In this document: piece after piece, positions 10,241 through 18,708 of the stretch
Numbering within the stretch: position 1 is the stretch's first letter
Layout of the letters: every line of letters starts with the position of its first letter
Origin: Tubiluchus corallicola
Taxonomy: Eukaryota; Priapulida; Priapulimorpha; Priapulimorphida; Tubiluchidae
Assembly (NCBI GenBank): GCA_030141605.1
Contig: JAQGDQ010001764.1
Coordinates: 1-22,500 of the forward strand
Length of the DNA stretch: 22,500 nt
Direction: 5' to 3'
Program-made: the position numbers and the translations under genes
The notes under the pieces: model-generated
What the model was told of the DNA's origin: nothing
Database searches by the model: none
The model's input: only the letters and a program-made list of their open reading frames with translations

Positions 10241-10910
10241 TGAATGAGAAAATGAACGAATCAATAATATAGTATGAATGAATGAATAAATGAATGAATG
10301 GACAGATGAATAAGTGAATGAATGAATGAATGAATGAATGAATGAATGAATGAATGAATGAATGAATGAATGAATGAATGAATGAATGACTGAATAGACA
10401 GCTGAATGAATGAATGAACAAATTATTAAAAGAATGAATGAACGAATGAATGAACGAATGATGAAAGAAAGAAAGAAAGAAAGAATAAATGAACAAGTGA
10501 ATGAATGAATGCATGAACGAGTGAATAAAGGAGTATGAATGAATGAATTAAGGAATGAATAAATGAGTGAAAGAATGTATGAATGAATGAATAAATAAAT
10601 AAATAAATGAATGAATGAATGAATGAATGAATGAATAAATGAATAAATAAATAAATGAATGAATGAATAAATAAATGAATGAATGAATGAATGAATGGAT
10701 GAATAAATAAATGAATGAATGAATGAATGAATGGACGGATGAATAAGTGAATGAATGAATGAATGGATAAGCGAATAGATGAATAAGTGAATGAATGAAT
10801 GAGTGAATGAATGAATGAGTGAATGAATGAATGATTGAATAAATGAACAAGTGGACGGATGAAAAAATGAATGAATGGGCGGATGAATGACCCAATGAAT
10901 GAATGAATAA
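10241..10910. repeat. TGAA/GAAT tetranucleotide microsatellite with variants
   Basis: About 670 bp of imperfect (TGAA)n with interspersed ATAA, GAAA (near 10467-10485) and GGAC variants. The purest block is about 10312-10388. Minus-strand open frames of repeating HSFI peptides are simply this repeat read through. Confidence 0.97.
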
Positions 10911-11529
10911 ATTAGCGAAATAGTGTATTAATAAAAGAATAAAGCGTCTTCAGTTGATTAAAGGATGTATGCATCTTTTCAGAGAAATGCAGGCGGTGCC
11001 CTTAACTTTGACATTTCATACGAATCCAAATTGCACTGGAGGTTACATGGATCCTGGAAACCAAGCAACTAGTAGTGGATGCACCATTGCTGGGTGGATT
11101 TGATGAAAAAATTTATGAAAAATAGAAAGAATGCTAATTTAACGTTAATTAAACATGCTGTTTACTGAGACCAGACGACATTTCGATACAATTTTCGTTG
11201 TCAATGTTCAAAATGAAGCCAAGACGAAATAATCGGTACATTTACGTTCCTGCAATTACCAAGACACAAAAAAACATTGATGTCACGTGACGTCTGCACT
11301 CAGTAAAGAGCATGTTGATTTATACAGGCTGAATCTTTCATGTATTTAATATTTTAATTGTATAAAATTTGAGGAAATTGTTTGCAATTACTGAATAAAC
11401 CGATTTCAATTAAGAGAACATGTATTGCTGTGTTCCTATAATCAGTTAAGCAAACTTAGTTCCAACCAACAACAAGTTGCGTGACTGGTAATAAAGTTAA
11501 AGGAAAAGTCACCACAATTTTTGCCATGA
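10911..11529. other. No recognisable feature
   Basis: AT-rich. A stretch after TTTTCAG at 10982 could mimic an acceptor, but all downstream frames close within about 40 codons and none matches ITIH. I see no gene. Confidence 0.4.
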
Positions 11530-11534
11530 AAATG

Positions 11535-11641
11535 TTAACGTTAGTGTTAGGGATTAGGATTAGAGTTAGGGTAAAGGTTATTTCGTTTTACCAGTGCCTC
11601 TTTTACCAGTGCCTCTTTTACCTGTGACTTTTTTACCTGCA
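11535..11641. repeat. Degenerate telomere-like run plus 15-bp short tandem repeat
   Basis: 11535-11578 has TTAGGG-like variants (GTTAGGGATTAGGATTAGAG). It is followed at 11586-11640 by about four units of TTTTACCAGTGCCTC-type 15-mers, the last two diverged. This is probably part of one small interspersed element. Confidence 0.6.
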
Positions 11642-11832
11642 TTAGTTTTATGATCGTATGTCATTGATGTTGACGTTGCGTGTTGAATGGTTTTGTTAAT
11701 ATTCCCAGTTCATCGTTTCGTACAGAATTCTTCAAGCACAAGACAACCCTTCACTTAGAGAAGGCTCAAAAAAATTCGTCTTAAATGATATACTAGTTTA
11801 AATAAGTACCACTATACCACTTTATACCAGTT

Positions 11833-11881
11833 GAGCAATACGTAACTTCAATTGTACTTTAGTTTCAGTTACGTATTGCTC
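11833..11881. repeat. Perfect 15-bp inverted repeat, 19-bp loop
   Basis: GAGCAATACGTAACT (11833-11847) is the exact reverse complement of AGTTACGTATTGCTC (11867-11881). It overlaps the left edge of the MITE fragment that follows by a base or two, so it may be an insertion footprint or part of a nested element. Confidence 0.85.
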
Positions 11882-11979
11882 ATAGGAAAAACGTTACAAA
11901 AAATCGGGACCGGTGTTGGTGGTTCCTTATAAGCAAGTGTCCTTTATAAGCGAGTACCTTATAACCAAGGTTGACTGTA
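11880..11979 (-). mobile_element. Solo terminal fragment of the pogo-like MITE family
   Basis: The right end GGTTGACTG followed by TA, and the internal ATCGGGACCGGTGTTGG and CTTATAAGCGAGTACC motifs, match in reverse complement the left end of the full element at 17527-18090. Only about 100 bp are present, so this is a truncated copy. Confidence 0.8.
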
Positions 11980-12107
11980 TGTTAAAATGTGGGATGCCTA
12001 AATATACCGTCATTTCACTGGTTGTAACATCTTTGTAAATCTGTAGCAGTTACCACCTTTAGTCACCATTTTTAAACCACCCTTTCGTTTTTTTTCTTTT
12101 CTTGCAG

Positions 12108-12265
12108 TTGCTCCTAATTCGATGACGCACACCTACTTTCCCAGCTATCAGAACGGAACCGAAATCGTCGTCGTCGGACGTTTGTCGGACCCGACTTCTG
12201 CGGGACGATTTTTCGGCAAAGTCGAGGGCAAGGGAGCGTATGGAGTGGTCACCTACGTTACCGAG
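12108..12265 (+). CDS. ITIH-like gene, exon B (post-VWA hallmark exon)
   Basis: A 158-nt exon after a strong polypyrimidine acceptor (TTTTCTTTTCTTGCAG), ending at GAG before GTAACG. It begins in phase 1 (needs one base from the previous exon) and ends in phase 0. It encodes about 53 residues, including MTHTYFPSYQNGTEIVVVGR. This matches the inter-alpha-trypsin inhibitor heavy-chain motif T-x-x-x-F-x-x-Y-x-x-G-S/T-E-I-V-V-A-G just after the VWA domain. NGT is a possible N-glycosylation site. ITIH proteins are secreted and known for covalent linkage to hyaluronan through a C-terminal Asp. Phase joins cleanly to 13899. The next intron (12266-13898) carries a pogo MITE and a hAT MITE. The family call rests on motif recognition. 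Confidence 0.87.
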
Positions 12266-12620
12266 GTAACGTCCAGCGCATTGTCTTTGTATTTGGGTGA
12301 AACTCTGGTGATTTTGTGGCATGGGGATCGTCTTTTTGTCGCATCGTCAAGTTTTCTTGTATTATCAATTCAATTCAATTGTAATTTATTTATCTCTTTA
12401 TAATACTACAATAAAACATGATTAATGAAAGAGTCGCTAATAAGTTTTGAAGAATGGTTAAAATGTATAGATAGATCTAGAACTAGAGAAAGGATAGCGA
12501 AAAGACTATAAAGTCACCTAGTCTGCTATACATTAGGTATATACTCTTTCATTCCCTAGGTACCGTACCACAATGTTGTTACCTTACTTCAAACGTATAC
12601 CAATTAGGAAATTTGCTCAG
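12266..12620. other. First part of intron B-C, no internal feature seen
   Basis: AT-rich intronic sequence between the donor at 12266 and the duplicated flank of the MITE. Nothing recognisable. Confidence 0.5.
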
Positions 12621-12731
12621 TAATTATATTTAAGATTTAAATATGGTTGTACTTTAGATCAAAACGAAAATGTAAAATTAAAAATTAAGAACTCATTTAA
12701 AGATTATGTTTTCAGATATTACAACACTGTA
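12621..12731. repeat. Left copy of MITE-flanking direct duplication (111 bp)
   Basis: Begins TAATTATATTTAAGATTTAA and ends TTACAACACTGTA. It is near-identical to 13072-13196, apart from a 13-14-bp indel near the end and scattered substitutions. Both copies begin and end with TA. Confidence 0.93.
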
Positions 12732-13071
12732 CAGTCAACCCTCGTTAAACCGGACTAATTGGGGGGGGTGTCCGGTTTAGCCGATTGTCCGATTTATCCG
12801 ATATGCCTATATATGGTGTATATTATACAGGAATAATCACCTTAATAAGGCCTATATAAATTGCACTATATACTGTACACTATATACTATACTGTATATT
12901 ACTTTAAAATAGTTAACCTGTGAGGATAAAGAAATTATTGTACAGTTGGTAGGCCGTGTTGTGTTTAGCGCTCCGGCTCGGACGGAAATTGCTCAGTTTC
13001 CTTTACCACGGATGACGTCCGTCTTATCCGATATCCGGGCTAACGGGGTTCGGTTTAACGAGGGTCGACTG
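12732..13071. mobile_element. pogo/Tigger-like MITE, 340 bp, TA target duplication
   Basis: Terminal inverted repeats start CAGTCAACCCTCGTTAAACC at the left and CAGTCGACCCTCGTTAAACC at the right (one mismatch). TA flanks both sides (12730-12731 and 13072-13073). Subterminal repeats of TCCGATTTATCCGATAT type occur at both ends. This is typical of pogo/Tigger (Tc1/mariner superfamily) non-autonomous elements. It has no transposase and lies within the ITIH intron. Confidence 0.93.
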
Positions 13072-13196
13072 TAATTAAATTTAAGATTTAAATATGGTTG
13101 TACTGTAGATCTAAACGAAAATGTAAAATTAAACGTTAAGAACTCATTTAAAGATTATGTTTTAAGATATCTATTATAGCTTCTTACAACACTGTA
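13072..13196. repeat. Right copy of MITE-flanking direct duplication (125 bp)
   Basis: Begins TAATTAAATTTAAGATTTAA and ends TTACAACACTGTA. It is the second copy of 12621-12731 with an extra 13-14 bp (around ATCTATTATAGCT). The MITE lies exactly between the two copies. Confidence 0.93.
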
Positions 13197-13404
13197 TAAT
13201 CTAATATAATTACAAGGGAACTACAATGTGTGGTTATTATAAAGTTGAATGTCTGTAGATATGTTACTTTACTAACATCGCATTACCTGTTTTACTAACA
13301 TCTTTATCTTTGTAAACTGTATGTTTTTATACGAAATAAACTCATAATAATAATAATTAGTAGATAAGATTAGAGTATGGCATTCTGACCCACAAAATGT
13401 CTAG

Positions 13405-13846
13405 CAGGAGTGTGCAAATTATCTGACTAGCAGGGCCACATTAAACTTTCCGGCAATTCCTGCGGGCCACAGGCAGTTTGATCAAGGAATCAAGTACAGA
13501 AAGGCCTAATAACGATTTTTTTGCATCCGACCTGCGTACATTACAAATTTATATTACAAACCATATATTTCTACTTTCAGGACAGATACTGGTAATTTCA
13601 TTACAATGCATATTAGTAATGTGTATCACACAGTCTGTGTAGTACAGTGACATTAAGCTACAACCGCCGATCTAGTAGAAAAAACTACCAGCACTGTCTT
13701 TGGGATCGTGGCATGGACTTCAGCTGGATACACTCAATTAATCGCCCGGGCCTCACTTTCATTAGGTTGACAAATCTCTTCGCGGGCCGCACAAATTCTC
13801 TCGGCGGGCCGTAAGTGGCCCGCGGGCCGCAATTTGCACACCCCTG
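13405..13846 (-). mobile_element. hAT-type MITE, 442 bp
   Basis: Ends CAGGAGTGTGCAAATT and AATTTGCACACCCCTG form the inverted termini. The interior matches the element at 21781-22280 in reverse orientation, including GGCCCGCGGGCC-type GC-rich termini and the CAGCTGGATACACTCAATTA segment. Flanking 8-mers (ATGTCTAG and GTGTAGAG) agree at five of eight positions, as expected for a decayed hAT target duplication. It is about 58 bp shorter than the other copy, mainly through an internal deletion. Confidence 0.9.
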
Positions 13847-13898
13847 GTGTAGAGTGTAGACTTGCCTTTATGATTTTTGCGACAATCTATTATTTTAG

Positions 13899-14066
13899 AA
13901 TGAGGTGGACACGGTACCTTCACAACAGACTGGTGAGAGGAAAGGTTTCGTTGAGAGAACCTGGGCCTATCAATGGGTGCAGGAGCTGCTAAATAAGAGA
14001 AACGTTGCACCTGCCGAGGAGGAAAAGCAGAAATTGCACGATCAGGCTTTAGAGGTCTCTCTAAAG
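13899..14066 (+). CDS. ITIH-like gene, exon C (ERTWAY exon)
   Basis: A 168-nt, phase 0-0 exon of 56 codons, preceded by CTATTATTTTAG and ending AAG before GTGCGC. The key segment is FVERTWAYQWVQELLNKR followed by AEEEKQKLHDQALEVSLK. In ITIH proteins this corresponds to the conserved E-R-L-W-A-Y...-I-x-x-L-L-x-x-R stretch and the A-L-x-L-S-L-K end, which continues into YNFVTP. The match to the family is strong and the exon boundary at SLK is supported by the next exon. The charged EEEKQK part suggests a helical linker. No frame damage is visible. Confidence 0.9.
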
Positions 14067-14824
14067 GTGCGCCTTCGTAACGAGCTAACGTGATTTTGTG
14101 TATTGTGTTGTAAAAGTTTTGAAGCGCGTGCTATAGATGGCGTTGTTTTGCTTGTCTTTTTTGAAGTAGTAGTCGCGATTCAGTTTTCTGCCCTTAGTAC
14201 GAACAAGTGGTCGGTATCATTGGTCTGCGTTTGAATTCTTAGACAGTTTGAGGATTCAATTTTCTGTTAGGGGAGTTGGGAAAGCGATAAGTTGCTGTTT
14301 CGTTTGGCTCTATTGTAGGCCGAGCCAAGCGAAACTGATGAACAGTTACCGCAACGCAGAATAAATTCCTATCTTATCTTTATCCATCTTATCTTATCAA
14401 TAAAAACAAGTAGTATGTATCTTTTGTCTTTGTTTCACGTCCTCTCGTGAATTTTGTGTAGACAAGTCAACTTCTGATGTGTTTCCCTTTTGGAAGCCTG
14501 TCAGAAACTCACCCCGGCGGCGGGAATTGTTACTGTGGTGCTCCGGACAGAGAAAAAGAATGCATACTAAAAATCTCGGTAATTTTTTGTTTCGTATCCA
14601 TGTCAGATCCATGTAGTGAATCCGTGTCAAATGTGAACAGTTTGGACCACCAACTAACTGAAAAGTGATTCCACTTCTGATAGTCTATTATTATTACTAA
14701 AAGAAGTGTGAGGAAGGGACTCGATCTGGATTTGAACCGGAGCCTTTGTATTAATTTTTATTACAAATCCAGGCTTATTCTAGACTCCACGTATGAATAA
14801 ACAAATGATTTTTCGCCGTTTCAG
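14067..14824 (+). other. Intron C-D; carries an isolated tRNA-like B box
   Basis: A 758-bp intron by splice prediction. The minus strand at 14728-14738 reads GGTTCAAATCC, a good pol III B box followed by CAGATCGAGTCCC. No convincing A box or tRNA fold was found, so this may be a remnant of a tRNA-derived SINE. The open frame at 14477-14668 shows no family match. Confidence 0.45.
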
Positions 14825-14915
14825 TACAACTTTGTCATTCCGGGTCTCACCGCTCTCATCGTCGTGGAGCCGGATCGTGACGAAGTCCGCGGCTTGGAGA
14901 ACCTTGGCGACGAAC
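14825..14915 (+). CDS. ITIH-like gene, exon D (YNFV exon)
   Basis: A 91-nt exon after TTTTTCGCCGTTTCAG, ending GACGAAC before GTACGT, phase 0 to 1. It encodes YNFVIPGLTALIVVEPDRDE then VRGLENLGDE. Joined to exon C it gives SLK-YNFVIPGLTALIVVEPD, equivalent to the ITIH hallmark L-S-L-K-Y-x-F-V-T-P-L-T-S-M-V-V-x-K-P. The final C joins CC of the exon at 17144 to give Pro. The last bases and the donor of this exon are tandemly copied downstream. Confidence 0.9.
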
Positions 14916-15380
14916 GTACGTTTTTTCATTGTTTTAGTGAATGCAAGCAGTATCTTAGATGCTTTGCTGAATAACTGTCTGTTTGACTGTGTGAATGACC
15001 TTGGTGATGAACGTACGTTTTTTCATTGCTTTAGTGATTGTAATCAGTATCTTGGATGCTTTGCTGAATGACTGTGTGTTTGACTGTGTGAATGACCTTG
15101 GCGACGAACGAACGGTTTTGTCATTGCTTTAGTGATTGTAATCAGTATCTTAGATGATTGGCTGAATGACTGTGTGTTTGACTGTGTGAATGACCTTGGC
15201 AACGAACGTACGGTTTTTTCATTGCTTTAGTGATTGTAATCAGTATCTTAGATGCTTTGCTGCATGACTGTGTGTTTGACTGTGTGAATGACCTTGGTGA
15301 CGAACGTACGTTTTTTTCATTGCCTTAGTGATTGTAATCAGTATCTCAGATGCTTTGCTGCATGACTGTGTGTTTGCGAT
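14900..15380 (+). repeat. 97-98-bp tandem repeat containing exon D 3' end and donor, about 5 copies
   Basis: Repeat of GACCTTGGTGATGAAC, GTACG, T-rich tract ending CTTTAG, then TGATTGTAATCAGTATCTT...TGTTTGACTGTGTGAATGACC. Donor GTs occur at 14916, 15013, 15208 and 15306; the one at 15110 is mutated (GAACGAACGG). The segment between each TTTAG and the next GTACG is 75 nt and open in the ITIH phase: 14938-15012, 15035-15109, 15133-15207 and 15231-15305. The fifth copy is cut off near 15380. It lies in intron D-E. Confidence 0.92.
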
Positions 15381-16119
15381 AATGTTACAGGACCAGAATT
15401 TCGACGCGAATTTCTGGATGCATTCGCGTAAACGTTCGCGCTAATGCCCATTACCACGAATCCGGTAAGATTCGCGCGTTGGTTTTAACCGAATGTTAGA
15501 AAAATAAAAGAAATGCAGCAAGTCCTTGCCTAAAGACCCTAATATGGGAATCAGCAAAATTCTAAATGGCTCGCAAACTAAATCAGGAAATGTTAGGTCT
15601 CATTCTGAAAAAGATGTCATCGCCGATAGTGATTACTTCTTATAATAAATCACCGTAAGCGAAAATCAGTGTTCGCCGTTTCAATAGCGATAATTCATCG
15701 CAGTTGAACTCTGGAAGTTTCGACTTTGATTTTCTGGTTCTTGTAAAAAAACCTCGGCGGGAATCTGTCTAGATTCTGTCAAAAAGTAACGAAGTTCTGG
15801 CCCTGTGTTTTTGGAGCGGAGTTTTGGAGCAGGTGTGAGATTTGTCACGTTTGAAATTTTGTGACTGAAATTTTGTGTAAAAATGTAGGCTGTACTTTGT
15901 TGCCTAGGCATCTGTCTGCACAGAATAAAGTCAAAATGGATAAAGCTGTAATCAGCAAATGTGGCAGAGAGATAGGCTTGGGCGAGCCTTAGAAACCAAA
16001 TGCTTTTTGGTGTTTAGAGTGAAATATCACGGTCACAAGATCAAAATTGTCAAAAGTTCTGCCTGTTGTGACCTCGCTTGTCTGTTCGTGGGTTCTGCAC
16101 GTTTGTAGCACTCTCTAGT
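15381..16119. other. Middle of intron D-E, no feature
   Basis: Contains a short imperfect palindrome (CCAGAATTTCGACGCGAATT, 15392-15416) and otherwise unremarkable sequence. The minus-strand open frame 15681-15911 has no recognisable motif. Confidence 0.45.
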
Positions 16120-16381
16120 GGTGCGTTTAGACTGGCGAGTTTTTTCTCTGACCGCCCGACTCACAAGTGTGAACTGCTTTGCGAATTACTTTCGCTAAGT
16201 TATTGCAAGTTGCTGTCAGTTGATTTCCTGCGAGTTACTCTCGACACCTCTCGCAGCGACATGAGAACTGAGTGTCAGATCGTGCTTTCTGTCTGAGAGT
16301 AACTCGCAGCAAGTTTTGCTTTCTGGTTTGAACACCGCTTGCGAGTTACTTGGCAAGAAAGCTCGCCAATGTGAACGAGCC
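16120..16381. mobile_element. Probable DNA-transposon MITE related to the 83-bp satellite
   Basis: Imperfect 20-bp ends: GGTGCGTTTAGACTGGCGAG at the left and, at the right in reverse complement, GGCTCGTTCACATTGGCGAG (15 of 20 match). The interior has a perfect 14-bp inverted repeat TGCGAGTTACTCTC (16229-16242) / GAGAGTAACTCGCA (16295-16308). The GTTCAC-type terminus recalls PIF/Harbinger MITEs, but I find no clear target duplication, so the superfamily is uncertain. It shares GCGAGTTACTCT-GACAC with the 83-bp satellite unit. Confidence 0.65.
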
Positions 16382-16390
16382 ATAATTATT

Positions 16391-16928
16391 ACCGTATATA
16401 CTCGCATATAAGCCTACATCGCATCTAAGCCGACCCCCTAAAACTGCTTTAAAATGGCCAGTTTTTGCAAAAACCCGTATATAAGCCGACCATCAACTTG
16501 TCTAATTTTACTCCATAGCCAATCAACAAAATTGATCCCTTTTTGTTACGTTTTCTTTTTTTTCCAGGCATGGTGTATTGCACAAATAATTTTACAACTA
16601 AAATTATCAAAATTCAGCACACTTTTAAATTCTGTGGCCGCGTGCTCACGTTTGCCTCATTGGTTTGCTGTTCCTCTATAACCACGTGACCCTCATCTCC
16701 CCTACCACCACTACTACCACTAGCTTCACGTCGGCTTCACCACTAGCTGTAGCTTGGTTACGGCTCGCAACTGGTGACACACAGTGGTGTATTGCTAAAT
16801 AAAAAGTAGGTGGACGGCTAGTGTCTGTCCTTGTGTTCATTTTGTTTCATGCGCATATACGCAGACTCCCTGATTTCAGTATTGTATTTTATAGTTCTAA
16901 ATTCGGCTTATATGCGAGTATATACGGT
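16391..16928. mobile_element. 538-bp MITE with perfect 24-bp terminal inverted repeats
   Basis: The left end ACCGTATATACTCGCATATA (continuing AGCC) and the right end, finishing GAGTATATACGGT, are perfect inverted repeats over 24 bp. The flanks AATTATT and ACTTATT match at six of seven positions, a possible decayed target duplication. The interior carries repeated TATAAGCCGACC subterminal motifs on the left. Superfamily not assigned. It has no transposase frame and lies inside intron D-E. Confidence 0.85.
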
Positions 16929-17143
16929 ACTTATTATGAGCATATATGTGTTATACATGTTTTTCTCTCTTGTAATTTTAAATTTATGCAATATTGTTGT
17001 ATGAATTTTACGAGCACCGATGCTTGTGTACTTTTTTAGCAGTCATTCTAAAGGATAAATACTGTCATTTTCATTTTCCTCAAAAACACAGTGTCACTCG
17101 CTTATTGTGTGTTTGTTAATGACTTTTTATTTGAACTTTTTAG

Positions 17144-17233
17144 CCGAACACGATAACGAGCGTTACAACACGAGATACGCATCTCCCAAATCCACCGCTG
17201 GGCGGGGACGCGGAGGCGGGCGTGTCCATTCCG
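17144..17233 (+). CDS. ITIH-like gene, exon E (Gly/Arg linker)
   Basis: Acceptor GAACTTTTTAG, then CC completes a Pro codon with the C of exon D. It encodes PEHDNERYNTRY, ASPKSTAG and RGRGGGRVHS, then the first base of Gly before GTAATTTG. A low-complexity Gly-rich linker here fits ITIH proteins, where a variable linker precedes the DPHF-containing C-terminal domain. The frame stays open past this donor to a stop at 17386-17388, running through the VDY repeats and a hydrophobic tail. The exon may therefore be longer, with TAC|GTAACA at 17350 as an alternative donor. The following exon is not found in the window. Confidence 0.7.
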
Positions 17234-17244
17234 GTAATTTGTCG

Positions 17245-17316
17245 GTCGACTACACTGATTATGTTGACTATTCAGATTATGTCGACTATTCAGATTGGGT
17301 CGTCTACACTGCTTAT
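17245..17316 (+). repeat. Four 18-bp repeats encoding VDYxDY hexapeptides
   Basis: Units at 17245, 17263, 17281 and 17299 encode VDYTDY, VDYSDY, VDYSDW and VVYTAY. They are in frame with exon E. They are either an extension of the exon or a short intronic minisatellite that happens to be open. Confidence 0.8.
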
Positions 17317-17475
17317 GTCGAAAGAGCAGATGTTCAACACTTTGTTTACGTAACATGTCTAGCTCTTATCTTTCTCGTTTGTTTTTGAATTTCTTTTTCC
17401 AACTATGTGCAAGTCTTTTGTGTTTTTGAGACGTTTGCGTCGCTTCGTAACTTTTATCTAACGTACTTTGCATAG

Positions 17476-17526
17476 TACGCCCTACTTCCGTATTTAAAAT
17501 ACCGGGTGTTTTAGTACTTTTAGATA
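17476..17526. repeat. Left copy of second MITE-flanking duplication (51 bp)
   Basis: Runs from TACGCCCTACTTCCGT through TTTAAAATACCGGGTGTTTT to TTTTAGATA. It matches 18091-18152 apart from an 11-bp gap and a few substitutions. It begins and ends with TA. Confidence 0.9.
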
Positions 17527-18090
17527 CAGTCAACCTCGGGTGTAAGATACTCGCTTATAAGGGACCGCCAACACCAGTCCTGATTTTTCATAATGTTTTT
17601 CCTATGTAAAAATCTTCGTATATAAGGTACTCGGATATAAGGGACTTTCGCTTATAAGTTACTACCAACACCAGACCTGATTTTTCGTAGTGTTTTTCCT
17701 ATGTAAAAACCTTCGTATATAAGGTACTCGGATATAAGAGATTTTCGGTTATAACGGACGATATCTTCAGGTCCCCCATAATAGAAACCCAGGTAAATTA
17801 CCTCGCATATAAGGGATCCTATGATCAAAGCGAAATTGATCGATTTTTAATCTCAATTTTTCGCAAACTCGACCTTCGAACAGTTCGGTTTCCATGGTCA
17901 CATACATTTCGCATCACTGAAGCAGCTTCCTACATACCGTTTGCACTGAATGTGTAGCAATAATCCATAAAAATATGGGTAAAAGTACAGAAAAGTACAG
18001 GACTTGATACACCCTTGGTCTGACTTCACTTCGGATATAAGGGACGGTTTTTTCCAATCCGGAGGTGTTGCTTATATCCAAGGTTGACTG
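17527..18090. mobile_element. pogo-like MITE, 564 bp, TA target duplication
   Basis: Starts CAGTCAACCTCGGGTGTAAG and ends ATATCCAAGGTTGACTG, flanked by TA (17525-17526 and 18091-18092). It contains an internal direct duplication of about 97 bp (CCAACACCAG at 17568 and 17665). There are many TATAAGG-type motifs (CTTATAAGGGAC, GATATAAGGGAC), likely transposase-related subterminal repeats. A fragment of the same family is at 11880-11979. Confidence 0.92.
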
Positions 18091-18152
18091 TACAACCTAC
18101 TTCCGTGTTTAAAATACCGGGTGTTTCAAAAGTGTCTCATTATTTTTAGATA
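18091..18152. repeat. Right copy of second MITE-flanking duplication (62 bp)
   Basis: TACAACCTACTTCCGTGTTT, then AAAATACCGGGTGTTTC, ending ATTTTTAGATA. Homologous to 17476-17526 on the other side of the MITE. Confidence 0.9.
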
Positions 18153-18530
18153 TGCGTTAAATATTATTAGCAGTTGCAGCTGGAACTAAATTTGCTGAGT
18201 CTGTAAATCATGGAAACCTTCCTGATATGAAACTTGGCTTCATAAGTCGACCTGCAGTCATTTTAATTTGTACCTGCATACTGTACCGCACTTTTTTTCT
18301 GCACAGCTGTGCAGTGGTTTTGCACCTCTGCTTTATGGTCAGCATGTTAGCTGAAAAAAATGACTCGAAACTTCAAAATGTAGACTCAAAAATATTCACC
18401 GCTGCTGAGCACATATTTACCGCAAGGTAAACATCAGTGGATGATTCTTGTGTTTTATGCAAGAATAATTATGCACTAAGATGCCTGGGATATAGGCAAA
18501 TGTCATGAACAAAAAAGTGGAGCAATGGAA
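18153..18530. other. No recognisable feature
   Basis: A short open frame at 18227-18430 has a hydrophobic stretch but no family motif or splice support. Confidence 0.4.

Positions 18531-18708
<178 letters not shown>

Noticed and set aside
10236-10895. Minus-strand His-Ser-Phe-Ile repeat proteins
   Set aside because: Translation of the TGAA microsatellite.
10981-11103. Possible exon after TTTTCAG with frames such as NAGGALNFDISYESKLHW
   Set aside because: Frames close quickly, phase does not fit the neighbouring exons in the best reading, and no ITIH or other family motif is seen.
11535-11580. Interstitial telomere
   Set aside because: The TTAGGG-like units are few and degenerate and are attached to a 15-bp repeat, more likely part of an interspersed element.
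12059-12322. Minus-strand open frame opposite ITIH exon B
   Set aside because: Shadow of the plus-strand exon, which has family motifs and splice sites.
13762-14010. Minus-strand open frame spanning the hAT MITE end and ITIH exon C
   Set aside because: Lies across a non-coding MITE terminus and the antisense of an exon. A similar spurious frame occurs in the second MITE copy (21747-22001).
14710-14750. tRNA gene on the minus strand
   Set aside because: Only a B box is present. No acceptor or anticodon stems or A box could be assembled.
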